Positions 34,001 to 39,957 of a stretch of 64,000 nt of DNA are shown piece after piece. The stretch comes from Leishmania infantum JPCM5 (taxonomy: Eukaryota; Euglenozoa; Kinetoplastea; Trypanosomatida; Trypanosomatidae). The stretch spans positions 124,001 to 188,000 of the forward strand of contig NC_009411.2 of the NCBI RefSeq assembly GCF_000002875.2, in the 5' to 3' direction. The notes under the pieces were generated by a model. That model made no database searches and was not told the DNA's origin. It saw nothing but the letters and a program-made list of their open reading frames with translations. Within the stretch, counting starts at the first letter, position 1. Each line of letters opens with the position of its first letter. The translations under genes were made by a program, and so were the position numbers.

Positions 34001-37000
34001 AGGACGAGTGGCGCGGCCTGCTGCAGGACCCACAGCGCAGCAGCATGCCGCTGAAGGACCTGGAGAGGAGGATGAACGACCGCGCGCACGACCTTGCGTG
34101 CGACAAGAAGTGGGCGGACCGCGACAGGGTGCTGGACCCGAAGCCGGAGGGCGTGCCGCTGCGCTGCGTCCCGCTGGACGAGGACGCGGAGTTCGTGGCG
34201 CTGGAGGACGAGTGGCGCGGCCTGCTGCAGGACCCACAGCGCAACAGCATGCCGCTGAAGGACCTGGAGAGGAGGATGAACGACCGCGCGCACGACCTTG
34301 CGTGCGACAAGAAGTGGGCGGACCGCGACAGGGTGCTGGACCCGAAGCCGGAGGGCGTGCCGCTGCGCTGCGTCCCGCTGGACGAGGACGCGGAGTTCGT
34401 GGCGCTGGAGGACGAGTGGCGCGGCCTGCTGCAGGACCCACAGCGCAGCAGCATGCCGCTGAAGGACCTGGAGAGGAGGATGAACGACCGCGCGCACGAC
34501 CTTGCGTGCGACAAGAAGTGGGCGGGCCGCGACAGGGTGCTGGACCCGAAGCCGGAGGGCGTGCCGCTGCGCTGCGTCCCGCTGGACGAGGACGCGGAGT
34601 TCTTGGCGCTGGAGGACGAGTGGCGCGGCCTGCTGCAGGACCCACAGCGCAGCAGCATGCCGCTGAAGGACCTGGAGAGGAGGATGAACGACCGCGCGCA
34701 CGACCTTGCGTGCGACAAGAAGTGGGCGGACCGCGACAGGGTGCTGGACCCGAAGCCGGAGGGCGTGCCGCTGCGCTGCGTCCCGCTGGACGAGGACGCG
34801 GAGTTCGTGGCGCTGGAGGACGAGTGGCGCGGCCTGCTGCAGGACCCACAGCGCAACAGCATGCCGCTGAAGGACCTGGAGAGAAGGATGAACGACCGCG
34901 CGCACGACCTTGCGTGCGACAAGAAGTGGGCGGACCGCGACAGGGTGCTGGACCCGAAGCCGGAGGGCGTGCCGCTGCGCTGCGTCCCGCTGGACGAGGA
35001 CGCGGAGTTCGTGGCGCTGGAGGACGAGTGGCGCGGCCTGCTGCAGGACCCACAGCGCAGCAGCATGCCGCTGAAGGACCTGGAGAGGAGGATGAACGAC
35101 CGCGCGCACGACCTTGCGTGCGACAAGAAGTGGGCGGACCGCGACAGGGTGCTGGACCCGAAGCCGGAGGGCGTGCCGCTGCGCTGCGTCCCGCTGGACG
35201 AGGACGCGGAGTTCGTGGCGCTGGAGGACGAGTGGCGCGGCCTGCTGCAGGACCCACAGCGCAACAGCATGCCGCTGAAGGACCTGGAGAGGAGGATGAA
35301 CGACCGCGCGCACGACCTTGCGTGCGACAAGAAGTGGGCGGACCGCGACAGGGTGCTGGACCCGAAGCCGGAGGGCGTGCCGCTGCGCTGCGTCCCGCTG
35401 GACGAGGACGCGGAGTTCTTGGCGCTGGAGGACGAGTGGCGCGGCCTGCTGCAGGACCCACAGCGCAGCAGCATGCCGCTGAAGGACCTGGAGAGGAGGA
35501 TGAACGACCGCGCGCACGACCTTGCGTGCGACAAGAAGTGGGCGGACCGCGACAGGGTGCTGGACCCGAAGCCGGAGGGCGTGCCGCTGCGCTGCGTCCC
35601 GCTGGACGAGGACGCGGAGTTCGTGGCGCTGGAGGACGAGTGGCGCGGCCTGCTGCAGGACCCACAGCGCAGCAGCATGCCGCTGAAGGACCTGGAGAGA
35701 AGGATGAACGACCGCGCGCACGACGTTGCGTGCGGCAAGAAGTGGGCGGACCGCGACAGGGTGCTGGACCCGAAGCCGGAGGGCGTGCCGCTGCGCTGCG
35801 TCCCGCTGGACGAGGACGCGGAGTTCGTGGCGCTGGAGGACGAGTGGCGCGGCCTGCTGCAGGACCCACAGCGCAGCAGCATGCCGCTGAAGGACCTGGA
35901 GAGGAGGATGAACGACCGCGCGCACGACCTTGCGTGCGACAAGAAGTGGGCGGACCGCGACAGGGTGCTGGACCCGAAGCCGGAGGGCGTGCCGCTGCGC
36001 TGCGTCCCGCTGGACGAGGACGCGGAGTTCGTGGCGCTGGAGGACGAGTGGCGCGGCCTGCTGCAGGACCCACAGCGCAGCAGCATGCCGCTGAAGGACC
36101 TGGAGAGGAGGATGAACGACCGCGCGCACGACCTTGCGTGCGACAAGAAGTGGGCGGACCGCGACAGGGTGCTGGACCCGAAGCCGGAGGGCGTGCCGCT
36201 GCGCTGCGTCCCGCTGGACGAGGACGCGGAGTTCGTGGCGCTGGAGGACGAGTGGCGCGGCCTGCTGCAGGACCCACAGCGCAGCAGCATGCCGCTGAAG
36301 GACCTGGAGAGGAGGATGAACGACCGCGCGCACGACCTTGCGTGCGACAAGAAGTGGGCGGGCCGCGACAGGGTGCTGGACCCGAAGCCGGAGGGCGTGC
36401 CGCTGCGCTGCGTCCCGCTGGACGAGGACGCGGAGTTCGTGGCGCTGGAGGACGAGTGGCGCGGCCTGCTGCAGGACCCACAGCGCAGCAGCATGCCGCT
36501 GAAGGACCTGGAGAGGAGGATGAACGACCGCGCGCACGACGTTGCGTGCGGCAAGAAGTGGGCGGACCGCGACAGGGTGCTGGACCCGAAGCCGGAGGGC
36601 GTGCCGCTGCGCTGCGTCCCGCTGGACGAGGACGCGGAGTTCGTGGCGCTGGAGGACGAGTGGCGCGGCCTGCTGCAGGACCCACAGCGCAACAGCATGC
36701 CGCTGAAGGACCTGGAGAGGAGGATGAACGACCGCGCGCACGACCTTGCGTGCGGCAAGAAGTGGGCGGACCGCGACAGGGTGCTGGACCCGAAGCCGGA
36801 GGGCGTGCCGCTGCACTGCGTCCCGCTGGACGAGGACGCGGAGTTCGTGGCGCTGGAGGACGAGTGGCGCGGCCTGCTGCAGGACCCACAGCGGAACGCG
36901 AAACGTATTGCCGTGCTGGAGGAGGACATGACTGCTCGTGCGCTGTTGGTCGGGCAAATAGTTAATCGTCGGAATGAGGACGGGGATGTAGAGGAGTACG

Positions 37001-39957
37001 AGGATTATGTGAAGCGTGGGGCGTCTGAGTTTTGCGATGTTGATGATCGTAATACTGATGATGCGACTGTTGCTATGTCGGTCGGGAATGGAAGGCTCTC
37101 AATGAAGGAAGGATTCAAAGAGCTGCTGGGGACGGAGGTGGACGGTGTGCCGGTTCTGCTGCTTAATTTAGACGAAGACTCTCTCTTTTCTGAGCGTAAT
37201 CGAGAGTACATGAACTCAGAGAAGTTAGGACTTGATCGAAGTAGAATATGTTGGCTTGAAGAGAAGATGATCGACCGCGCGTACGCACTTGCACGACGGT
37301 TCAAGGATGAGGCTCGCAAAGTTATTGTTGGCGTGCAGATGTCGCAGATGGCCGAAGGCGGCGCAGAGCTGGACAGCGACGAGATATTCCTTGCGTTTGA
37401 GCGGGAGCTCCACAATTTAGAGGCATGTGACCCTCGTGGCAAGTCTGGACGGAGGGCGGCTTTGGAGGAGTCGATGCGGCACCGCGCGAGCGAGTTGGCG
37501 AGGCCGGTGCTGCACTTTGATAATGGTGGAATTCCGGTAGACATGCTGAACGAGCAGTCGAATGGTGAGCTATTCCCTAAGCGTCCTGACGGTGGTCGGC
37601 AGCGCCGCTCATCAAAGGATATCGGGCATCGTGAGCTCGGCACAAACAAGAGGAGATGTCACATTGCCGATGAGGCGGTGGCAGACGACCCGTCTTTACT
37701 TTTTGGGAGGGAGATACGCGGCGTTCCTGTTGACAGGATTCCGCTCCGTGAAGACGAGGTATTTAGAGGGCTTGCTGAAGAGAAACGACGCGTCACCAGC
37801 CACCCGGAGGACTACTCGTCTGGTTATAAGGAGGAGGTCGAGGATGCGATGCGCCGTCGTGTGGAGGAGCTGGCGGATGAGTACAAGAGGGACCACGTGG
37901 AGCGCACAGCCGCGCGGGATGAACGTCCAAAGATGCCCGCAAAGCCGAATGGCGTGTCAAAGGAGTCGGGCGGCGCTGCGCGCCGTCCGCGGGCAAAGAA
38001 GAAGCTAAAGGAGGTGGAGGAGCGAACGGAGGAGCACCGACTGGAGACCGTGGAGGAAGCGGCCCCGTTTACGGACCCGCCGTTTCACAGCGCGAACAAG
38101 CAGGTGGCAGACTCCTGGCCGCGCATTGCTGATGTATACCCAGAAGGTCTCACGCAGCCTCTCTTGCCAGACCATCCCAAAGCATCGGACATGGCGTCCT
38201 CTGCCGGGGACTTGACGTATCTCGCACCGTTCCTGGCGGCGTTGAGCCGGCAGCCACCGCTACTTCATCGCCTCTTCCAGACAAAGATGCACCCCGTCCG
38301 CGCACCGTATAGATTCGTTTTCTTTGACCCCAATAGCGCTCCTGTCACGGTTGAGATCGATGACAGAATCCCGTGTGACGTGAATGGGGTGCCGCGGTTC
38401 ACAGTTTCGCCCAGTGGTGCGTGGTGGCCATTGCTGGTGGAGAGGGCCTACGCGAAGTATGTCGGCGGTTACGAGCGGTTCGACCAGTGCACATCGCACG
38501 AGACACTGCGAGACTTAACCGGCCGACCCGTCACGCATCTTCCGCTGGACGCAAAGCTTTCAGCGGAAGTGGTGGGGTGCAATTACCGAGATGTGGCCTT
38601 CTGGCGGCGCATTCACGAGCAGCTGGAGCGAGGCGACGTTTTCGTGGCGGTGTCGGGCGACCTGGTACCGGATGGGATTCACCCGCGCTGCTACTACGCC
38701 GTTTTCGACGTGATCGAGACCGTGCCTGGGTCGAATGACCCGTCCGATGTCGTGGTGAAGATCCACAACTGCTACCACGATGCACCACAGTACCATGGCC
38801 CACTGGCGATGGGCGATTCTGATTGGACTCCCATATTACGGTCTGTGTGCAAGGCAAATCCGGAGAGCGAGCCGGAGTTCTTGTACTTGCCACAGCCGGT
38901 ATTTTTGCGCAACTTCTCCAGCATGCAGCGCTGCCACATCAACTGCGGGGATCGTCTCACAGTCTCTGGCGAATGGGCCGATAACTGCAGCGGCGGCAGT
39001 CCAACGTACACAACGTTTCGCCAAAATCCGATGTACCTGTTACAGAACAACTCGAACCACAACGTGACGGTGCTGGCCGAGCTGCGTCACAGCGCTCCCG
39101 TCTACTACGACGCACACAACATGGGTGTGTACCACCTGACGGCTTTGGCGCTCTTGCGGCCTGACAGAAACGCACAGCTCGTGGCGCCGCTCCTGGCGCA
39201 CAACACGCACAAATTTGTGCAGAAGGGCCTTCTCACTGATGCTCGAGAGGTCTGCGCGGAGATGGAGCTGCCGGCAAACAGCACGTGCTACTTGATCCCC
39301 TACACCAAGAAGAAGGCCTGCTTTGGCAAGTATCAGCTCTCTGTCTACCCGCAAGACAACCCGGTGAACCTCACCACGCTTCGTCCAATCGCCGAGACGC
39401 ACAACTGCATGGCGAAAGATGTTGTGGTGCAGCCCGGCTCCGGCACTAGCGCTCGCGTCGATATTATGGTGAGTGAGCCGTGCGACGTTCACGCTTTGTT
39501 GCACCAGAACAAGGTGACCGATCCGACGGCGATGAGGCGCGGCGACCACTTAGCCGAGGATGAGATATTCATGGCCGCCTACGAAAATAATGCTCTTCTC
39601 GTATGCTCTACCGGGGACGCGTCAAACGCGCGCGAGCACTCCGTTGCGTTCCAGGCAGCCAAGGCTGGGCGCTACACCTTCTTGATTGGCTGCCCTTCCA
39701 GGCCTGTCTCTGGAGATGCTCCGTGCACGTTGATCATCTACACACCAAAATTCGCGCAAGCAAGCTTTGCTTCCGTGAATGGGTCGACACGCTCCAGAGT
39801 CCCGCCACGTGTGCAGCCTGTCAACGCCGCCACCACCTCCGCAAGTGCTCGTCTGGGCTCGTGGCAATCCCAAGCGCCGCAGAGCTATGCGCCCGTTTCC
39901 AACGGGGCAGTGCATACGCCGCGCGGCAACCCGCGCAGCCGTGAGTACTTGCAGTAG
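22009..39957 (+). CDS. Giant calpain-like protein (catalytically altered) with long repeat rod, 5982 aa
   Basis: The ATG at 22009 directly follows an in-frame GTG and is taken as the start. The order of parts is calpain-like module 1 (about residues 20-600), module 2 (about 640-1210), a rod of ~68-residue repeats (about 1260-5350) and calpain-like module 3 (about 5370 to the end). Each module shows the peptidase core (WWPLLLEKAYAKF, DLTGNPV) followed by a beta-rich calpain domain III. Module 1 has Cys65 (NHYECFML) and Asn248 (HNPF), but Gln223 replaces the catalytic His. Module 2 has Cys684 and Asn866, with Gln840 at the His position and a His at 839. Module 3 has Thr5403, Cys5561 and Asn5587. 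Spacings match classical calpain (about 157 and 24). Family-C2 calpain-like proteins with altered triads are well known in trypanosomatids and are linked to the cytoskeleton and flagellum. The rod recalls the 68-residue repeats of T. cruzi H49/FRA antigens. Peptidase activity is unlikely. Confidence 0.93.
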   Translation: MAASSIHETPDSGEVFADHEFNKNNAGITDDWISIRQLYPAGVNQPLLPEVFSREQFGQGNHYECFMLSALATLIRFPDVIRNCFVTKKVRQDGRYTFQFFRGQEWVKVEIDDRIAMEEGEVLYARSPTEHWWPLLLEKAYAKFYTAYDHLEGCTLLETFHDLTGNPVLNIPMDAKLAKAANCNVLEGRYWLDLAQRIQSGEFVASALTKDVEVETMGLQREQQYGILDIFSLHGTSSLDDILVHMHNPFEDDEFLYSGPLNPNDSAWSEKQRVKYDVGNPRSIFLPLNVFLRIVNSMQLCYISTVASDATYFEDEWKGESAGGNPTYVTWRKNPLYYISNHGTEAVTLSFVVKQEDQRHRKGPEETATYKQCGMILSQYSYLYPIPTFWVTGNNHKPIHKSLFLNSREVASSVIVPPQSLCYLVPSCMHQGEEARFLLSAHRMVHEDYSNITIKKLTVPEMDWENPAAGTVQLQMRTKDRLDFYVDEPTDVHILLHQTKPYVSPKTGGDAMAQDYMGMYLYDDTDRKIAGVHAATNFRETSIIHRLPRSGRYAISITCPRGKGHITANVTIVSSFGSHIRRVNAPEDAAMLPDEAESVADSEGVDTRVARIDYNPFQEQPVDVREHPDSNVPFEDRGFMLSNRDVTSEPWLHIGDLYPEGKTRPLLPNVLSRDQFGQGAMHECCCLTGFATLIENHPDVIRNCFISKNPRKDGRYTFQFHRYGQWIKVEIDDRIPMVKGDTVFCRSPTHHWWPLLLEKAYAKFYTLYENLAGCSLAEVYHDFSGCPVINTPLDEVTAKSVGFDIASPVYWVRLRDELRMTAVAALSGDNAESLGLAPHQFYGILNILATSSPPRTLSEVIVQLHNPYAEISYTGPMSDPADPRWASREMRHCNATQNTIFVPVNVFLRSFFTISQAHLRGLMEPCWNFHSEWGDGTNGGNPSLLTWRENPLYIVRNTGSEAVEVMGMIRQPDKRHQLHVLPELSYVRCDLLLAQSIETDSIPTYLVTHNNHDVVHKRVFLNYREVASKIRVPPQSQCYLVPTAMYHEKSIFLLSYWYRTPADEGAVSIERLRVNVARDLPAVKHVTLVPEGKDRVDFFVDVPTDAHILLSQWNRDARGGSNVRTDNYVGMYLYDDANQKMAQVSAASNLKEIGLVAHLPAQGHYVLSITCPAARDEEVKCRVEIVCVEMARVRITDVYENPPSSEELEGEPPVALVDSDTARSDVGDGTQSVEATVETRPPANTEAKEREKTPSLSFMRPRYQGIWTEDLLLMETPAFAKMAGEREQLKKHASQHAARMNSLENKMEDMATRLADDMHDQERAFLGPELEGVPLELLPLNEDEEFTGLEHELRVAMRDLQKNRGDVVALRETLKERAGEMAKKLKENERDLFLNPMPLGISCDGLPLDSDPEFHALEVARLRERQEESCDEAKIRKLNDALNERAEGLARAKLAADRQYLKPEHLRVAVDELPLNDDRNFILKEALRHEKLKNSRESAAAIAALGNELNNMAKGMAAEMLAKQRPSYLAREHHGRRMEDLLLNDNDDFLKKERRRRDLLKQPSSDMDVVAEIEKELNGMADEMARAMNAAERPQYMKASYYDKTLSELPLDTDPIIARLEAQRARLKRDPVRNAEAVHATEAAIISRAEALAKAMIKDERARLYGKPSGVPVNLLDLDEDQVIRRLEEERMELLKMPNTDPHAIASNEEKLKARAAKIAEDFRDNMRAQITGEGRRSPSVMSIGSDAPCQDLEEKLYALMSEDPIANEDQINDIKDAIRKRNAELKRQAVQALRAFLDDKPFGILLTEVGLDDDREYMEREEKLKKGQASNLPAAQITFIQEGMQHRVNELAAEELARRYPFIHTRPASIPLPALPSVGRDQAFWKAIDNVDKAKNHHNTATSQLRAYEKSVNERLHQIAEAAKWKERDGFLDSRPAHVPVKAIPLDNDTDFVDLESKRRLSLQSGADPQSDDIRTLEKALRTRAHDLACDKKWADRDRVLDPKPEGVPLRCVPLDEDAEFVALEDEWRGLLQDPQRNSMPLKDLERRMNDRAHDLACDKKWADRDRVLDPKPEGVPLRCVPLDEDAEFVALEDEWRGLLQDPQRNSMPLKDLERRMNDRAHDLACDKKWADRDRVLDPKPEGVPLRCVPLDEDAEFVALEDEWRGLLQDPQRNSMPLKDLERRMNDRAHDLACDKKWADRDRVLDPKPEGVPLRCVPLDEDAEFVALEDEWRGLLQDPQRNSMPLKDLERRMNDRAHDLACDKKWAGRDRVLDPKPEGVPLRCVPLDEDAEFVALEDEWRGLLQDPQRSSMPLKDLERRMNDRAHDLACDKKWADRDRVLDPKPEGVPLRCVPLDEDAEFLALEDEWRGLLQDPQRNSMPLKDLERRMNDRAHDLACDKKWADRDRVLDPKPEGVPLRCVPLDEDAEFLALEDEWRGLLQDPQRNSMPLKDLERRMNDRAHDLACDKKWADRDRVLDPKPEGVPLRCVPLDEDAEFLALEDEWRGLLQDPQRNSMPLKDLERRMNDRAHDLACDKKWAGRDRVLDPKPEGVPLRCVPLDEDAEFVALEDEWRGLLQDPQRSSMPLKDLERRMNDRAHDLACDKKWADRDRVLDPKPEGVPLRCVPLDEDAEFVALEDEWRGLLQDPQRNSMLLKDLERRMNDRAHDLACDKKWAGRDRVLDPKPEGVPLRCVPLDEDAEFVALEDEWRGLLQDPQRSSMPLKDLERRMNDRAHDLACDKKWADRDRVLDPKPEGVPLRCVPLDEDAEFLALEDEWRGLLQDPQRNSMPLKDLERRMNDRAHDLACDKKWADRDRVLDPKPEGVPLRCVPLDEDAEFLALEDEWRGLLQDPQRNSMPLKDLERRMNDRAHDLACDKKWAGRDRVLDPKPEGVPLRCVPLDEDAEFVALEDEWRGLLQDPQRSSMPLKDLERRMNDRAHDLACDKKWAGRDRVLDPKPEGVPLRCVPLDEDAEFVALEDEWRGLLQDPQRSSMPLKDLERRMNDRAHDLACDKKWAGRDRVLDPKPEGVPLRCVPLDEDAEFLALEDEWRGLLQDPQRNSMPLKDLERRMNDRAHDLACDKKWAGRDRVLDPKPEGVPLRCVPLDEDAEFVALEDEWRGLLQDPQRNSMPLKDLERRMNDRAHDLACDKKWADRDRVLDPKPEGVPLRCVPLDEDAEFVALEDEWRGLLQDPQRSSMPLKDLERRMNDRAHDLACDKKWADRDRVLDPKPEGVPLRCVPLDEDAEFVALEDEWRGLLQDPQRNSMPLKDLERRMNDRAHDLACDKKWADRDRVLDPKPEGVPLRCVPLDEDAEFVALEDEWRGLLQDPQRNSMPLKDLERRMNDRAHDLACDKKWADRDRVLDPKPEGVPLRCVPLDEDAEFVALEDEWRGLLQDPQRSSMPLKDLERRMNDRAHDLACDKKWADRDRVLDPKPEGVPLRCVPLDEDAEFVALEDEWRGLLQDPQRNSMPLKDLERRMNDRAHDLACDKKWADRDRVLDPKPEGVPLRCVPLDEDAEFVALEDEWRGLLQDPQRNSMPLKDLERRMNDRAHDLACDKKWADRDRVLDPKPEGVPLRCVPLDEDAEFLALEDEWRGLLQDPQRNSMPLKDLERRMNDRAHDLACDKKWADRDRVLDPKPEGVPLRCVPLDEDAEFLALEDEWRGLLQDPQRNSMPLKDLERRMNDRAHDLACDKKWADRDRVLDPKPEGVPLRCVPLDEDAEFLALEDEWRGLLQDPQRNSMPLKDLERRMNDRAHDLACDKKWADRDRVLDPKPEGVPLRCVPLDEDAEFLALEDEWRGLLQDPQRNSMPLKDLERRMNDRAHDLACDKKWAGRDRVLDPKPEGVPLRCVPLDEDAEFVALEDEWRGLLQDPQRSSMPLKDLERRMNDRAHDLACDKKWAGRDRVLDPKPEGVPLRCVPLDEDAEFVALEDEWRGLLQDPQRSSMPLKDLERRMNDRAHDLACDKKWADRDRVLDPKPEGVPLRCVPLDEDAEFVALEDEWRGLLQDPQRSSMPLKDLERRMNDRAHDLACDKKWADRDRVLDPKPEGVPLRCVPLDEDAEFVALEDEWRGLLQDPQRNSMPLKDLERRMNDRAHDLACDKKWADRDRVLDPKPEGVPLRCVPLDEDAEFVALEDEWRGLLQDPQRSSMPLKDLERRMNDRAHDLACDKKWAGRDRVLDPKPEGVPLRCVPLDEDAEFLALEDEWRGLLQDPQRSSMPLKDLERRMNDRAHDLACDKKWADRDRVLDPKPEGVPLRCVPLDEDAEFVALEDEWRGLLQDPQRNSMPLKDLERRMNDRAHDLACDKKWADRDRVLDPKPEGVPLRCVPLDEDAEFVALEDEWRGLLQDPQRSSMPLKDLERRMNDRAHDLACDKKWADRDRVLDPKPEGVPLRCVPLDEDAEFVALEDEWRGLLQDPQRNSMPLKDLERRMNDRAHDLACDKKWADRDRVLDPKPEGVPLRCVPLDEDAEFLALEDEWRGLLQDPQRSSMPLKDLERRMNDRAHDLACDKKWADRDRVLDPKPEGVPLRCVPLDEDAEFVALEDEWRGLLQDPQRSSMPLKDLERRMNDRAHDVACGKKWADRDRVLDPKPEGVPLRCVPLDEDAEFVALEDEWRGLLQDPQRSSMPLKDLERRMNDRAHDLACDKKWADRDRVLDPKPEGVPLRCVPLDEDAEFVALEDEWRGLLQDPQRSSMPLKDLERRMNDRAHDLACDKKWADRDRVLDPKPEGVPLRCVPLDEDAEFVALEDEWRGLLQDPQRSSMPLKDLERRMNDRAHDLACDKKWAGRDRVLDPKPEGVPLRCVPLDEDAEFVALEDEWRGLLQDPQRSSMPLKDLERRMNDRAHDVACGKKWADRDRVLDPKPEGVPLRCVPLDEDAEFVALEDEWRGLLQDPQRNSMPLKDLERRMNDRAHDLACGKKWADRDRVLDPKPEGVPLHCVPLDEDAEFVALEDEWRGLLQDPQRNAKRIAVLEEDMTARALLVGQIVNRRNEDGDVEEYEDYVKRGASEFCDVDDRNTDDATVAMSVGNGRLSMKEGFKELLGTEVDGVPVLLLNLDEDSLFSERNREYMNSEKLGLDRSRICWLEEKMIDRAYALARRFKDEARKVIVGVQMSQMAEGGAELDSDEIFLAFERELHNLEACDPRGKSGRRAALEESMRHRASELARPVLHFDNGGIPVDMLNEQSNGELFPKRPDGGRQRRSSKDIGHRELGTNKRRCHIADEAVADDPSLLFGREIRGVPVDRIPLREDEVFRGLAEEKRRVTSHPEDYSSGYKEEVEDAMRRRVEELADEYKRDHVERTAARDERPKMPAKPNGVSKESGGAARRPRAKKKLKEVEERTEEHRLETVEEAAPFTDPPFHSANKQVADSWPRIADVYPEGLTQPLLPDHPKASDMASSAGDLTYLAPFLAALSRQPPLLHRLFQTKMHPVRAPYRFVFFDPNSAPVTVEIDDRIPCDVNGVPRFTVSPSGAWWPLLVERAYAKYVGGYERFDQCTSHETLRDLTGRPVTHLPLDAKLSAEVVGCNYRDVAFWRRIHEQLERGDVFVAVSGDLVPDGIHPRCYYAVFDVIETVPGSNDPSDVVVKIHNCYHDAPQYHGPLAMGDSDWTPILRSVCKANPESEPEFLYLPQPVFLRNFSSMQRCHINCGDRLTVSGEWADNCSGGSPTYTTFRQNPMYLLQNNSNHNVTVLAELRHSAPVYYDAHNMGVYHLTALALLRPDRNAQLVAPLLAHNTHKFVQKGLLTDAREVCAEMELPANSTCYLIPYTKKKACFGKYQLSVYPQDNPVNLTTLRPIAETHNCMAKDVVVQPGSGTSARVDIMVSEPCDVHALLHQNKVTDPTAMRRGDHLAEDEIFMAAYENNALLVCSTGDASNAREHSVAFQAAKAGRYTFLIGCPSRPVSGDAPCTLIIYTPKFAQASFASVNGSTRSRVPPRVQPVNAATTSASARLGSWQSQAPQSYAPVSNGAVHTPRGNPRSREYLQ
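22060..23800 (+). other. Calpain-like module 1 of the first giant protein
   Basis: Peptidase core plus domain III-like part. Key residues are Cys65 (codon at 22201), Gln223 where calpains have His, and Asn248 (22750). A 352-bp block (22121-22472) is shared without visible difference with 47088-47439 of the downstream paralogue. Confidence 0.85.
23870..25600 (+). other. Calpain-like module 2 of the first giant protein
   Basis: A second peptidase core with Cys684 (24058; HECCCLTGF), Gln840 next to His839, and Asn866 (24604; HNPY), then a domain III-like part with the repeated block DNYVGMYLYDD. It is a diverged duplicate of module 1; both contain the WWPLLLEKAYAKFYT block. Confidence 0.85.
25781..27960 (+). 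repeat. Diverged rod units before the homogenised array
   Basis: About eleven ~68-residue units with the same skeleton as the array but strongly diverged. Each has a 'GVPL..LPL..D..F' core (for example LELLPLNEDEEF near 26020, DELPLNDDRNF near 26430), then a charged helix ending in an 'L..RA..LA' block. One unit (about 27200-27400) has lost its first half. These are older copies that escaped homogenisation. Confidence 0.8.
27961..36895 (+). repeat. Homogenised tandem array, 44 units of 204 bp (68 aa)
   Basis: Units start at CGCGCGCACGAC, at 27961 and every 204 bp up to 36733; the phase is exact across the array (for example 28981, 30001, 36121). The last unit diverges at about 36895. Each unit encodes KKWADRDRVLDPKPEGVPL, then RCVPLDEDAEF, a charged segment EDEWRGLLQDPQR, and PLKDLERRMNDRAHDLAC. 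Only about nine positions vary among 44 copies: Asp/Gly in WADR, Val/Leu in EFVA, Asn/Ser in QRNS, one Pro to Leu (unit 10), Leu/Val and Asp/Gly in LACD near the right end, one Arg to His (unit 44), and silent changes in ERR and DEW codons. The product is probably an extended, mostly helical charged rod. Confidence 0.97.
36896..38070 (+). repeat. Diverged rod units after the array
   Basis: About four to five decayed units: GVPVLLLNLDEDSLF near 37145, a unit with ELDSDEIF near 37370, a short one with GIPVDMLN near 37530, and GVPVDRIPLREDEVF near 37720. A Lys/Glu/Arg-rich linker (KKKLKEVEERTEE region) leads into module 3. Base composition is more AT-rich than in the array. Confidence 0.7.
38075..39780 (+). 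other. Calpain-like module 3 (C-terminal) of the first giant protein
   Basis: It starts with a block like the other modules (DSWPRIADVYPEGLTQPLLP) and keeps AWWPLLVERAYAKY and HNCY. The Cys position is Thr5403 and the His position is Cys5561; only Asn5587 of the triad remains. It is followed by a domain III-like part and a ~60-residue Ser/Pro/Ala-rich tail. Confidence 0.8.

Noticed and set aside
27961..36895. CRISPR-like or satellite array
   Set aside because: Units are contiguous with no spacers, in frame, and encode a regular protein repeat in a eukaryotic gene.
27762..36929. Minus-strand frames of about 3000 residues across the array, and a second plus-strand frame (27978-36965)
   Set aside because: They are consequences of a stop-free 204-bp unit repeated in phase; composition is Arg/Pro/Ala/Ser-rich with no domain, and the real gene on the plus strand continues through the region.
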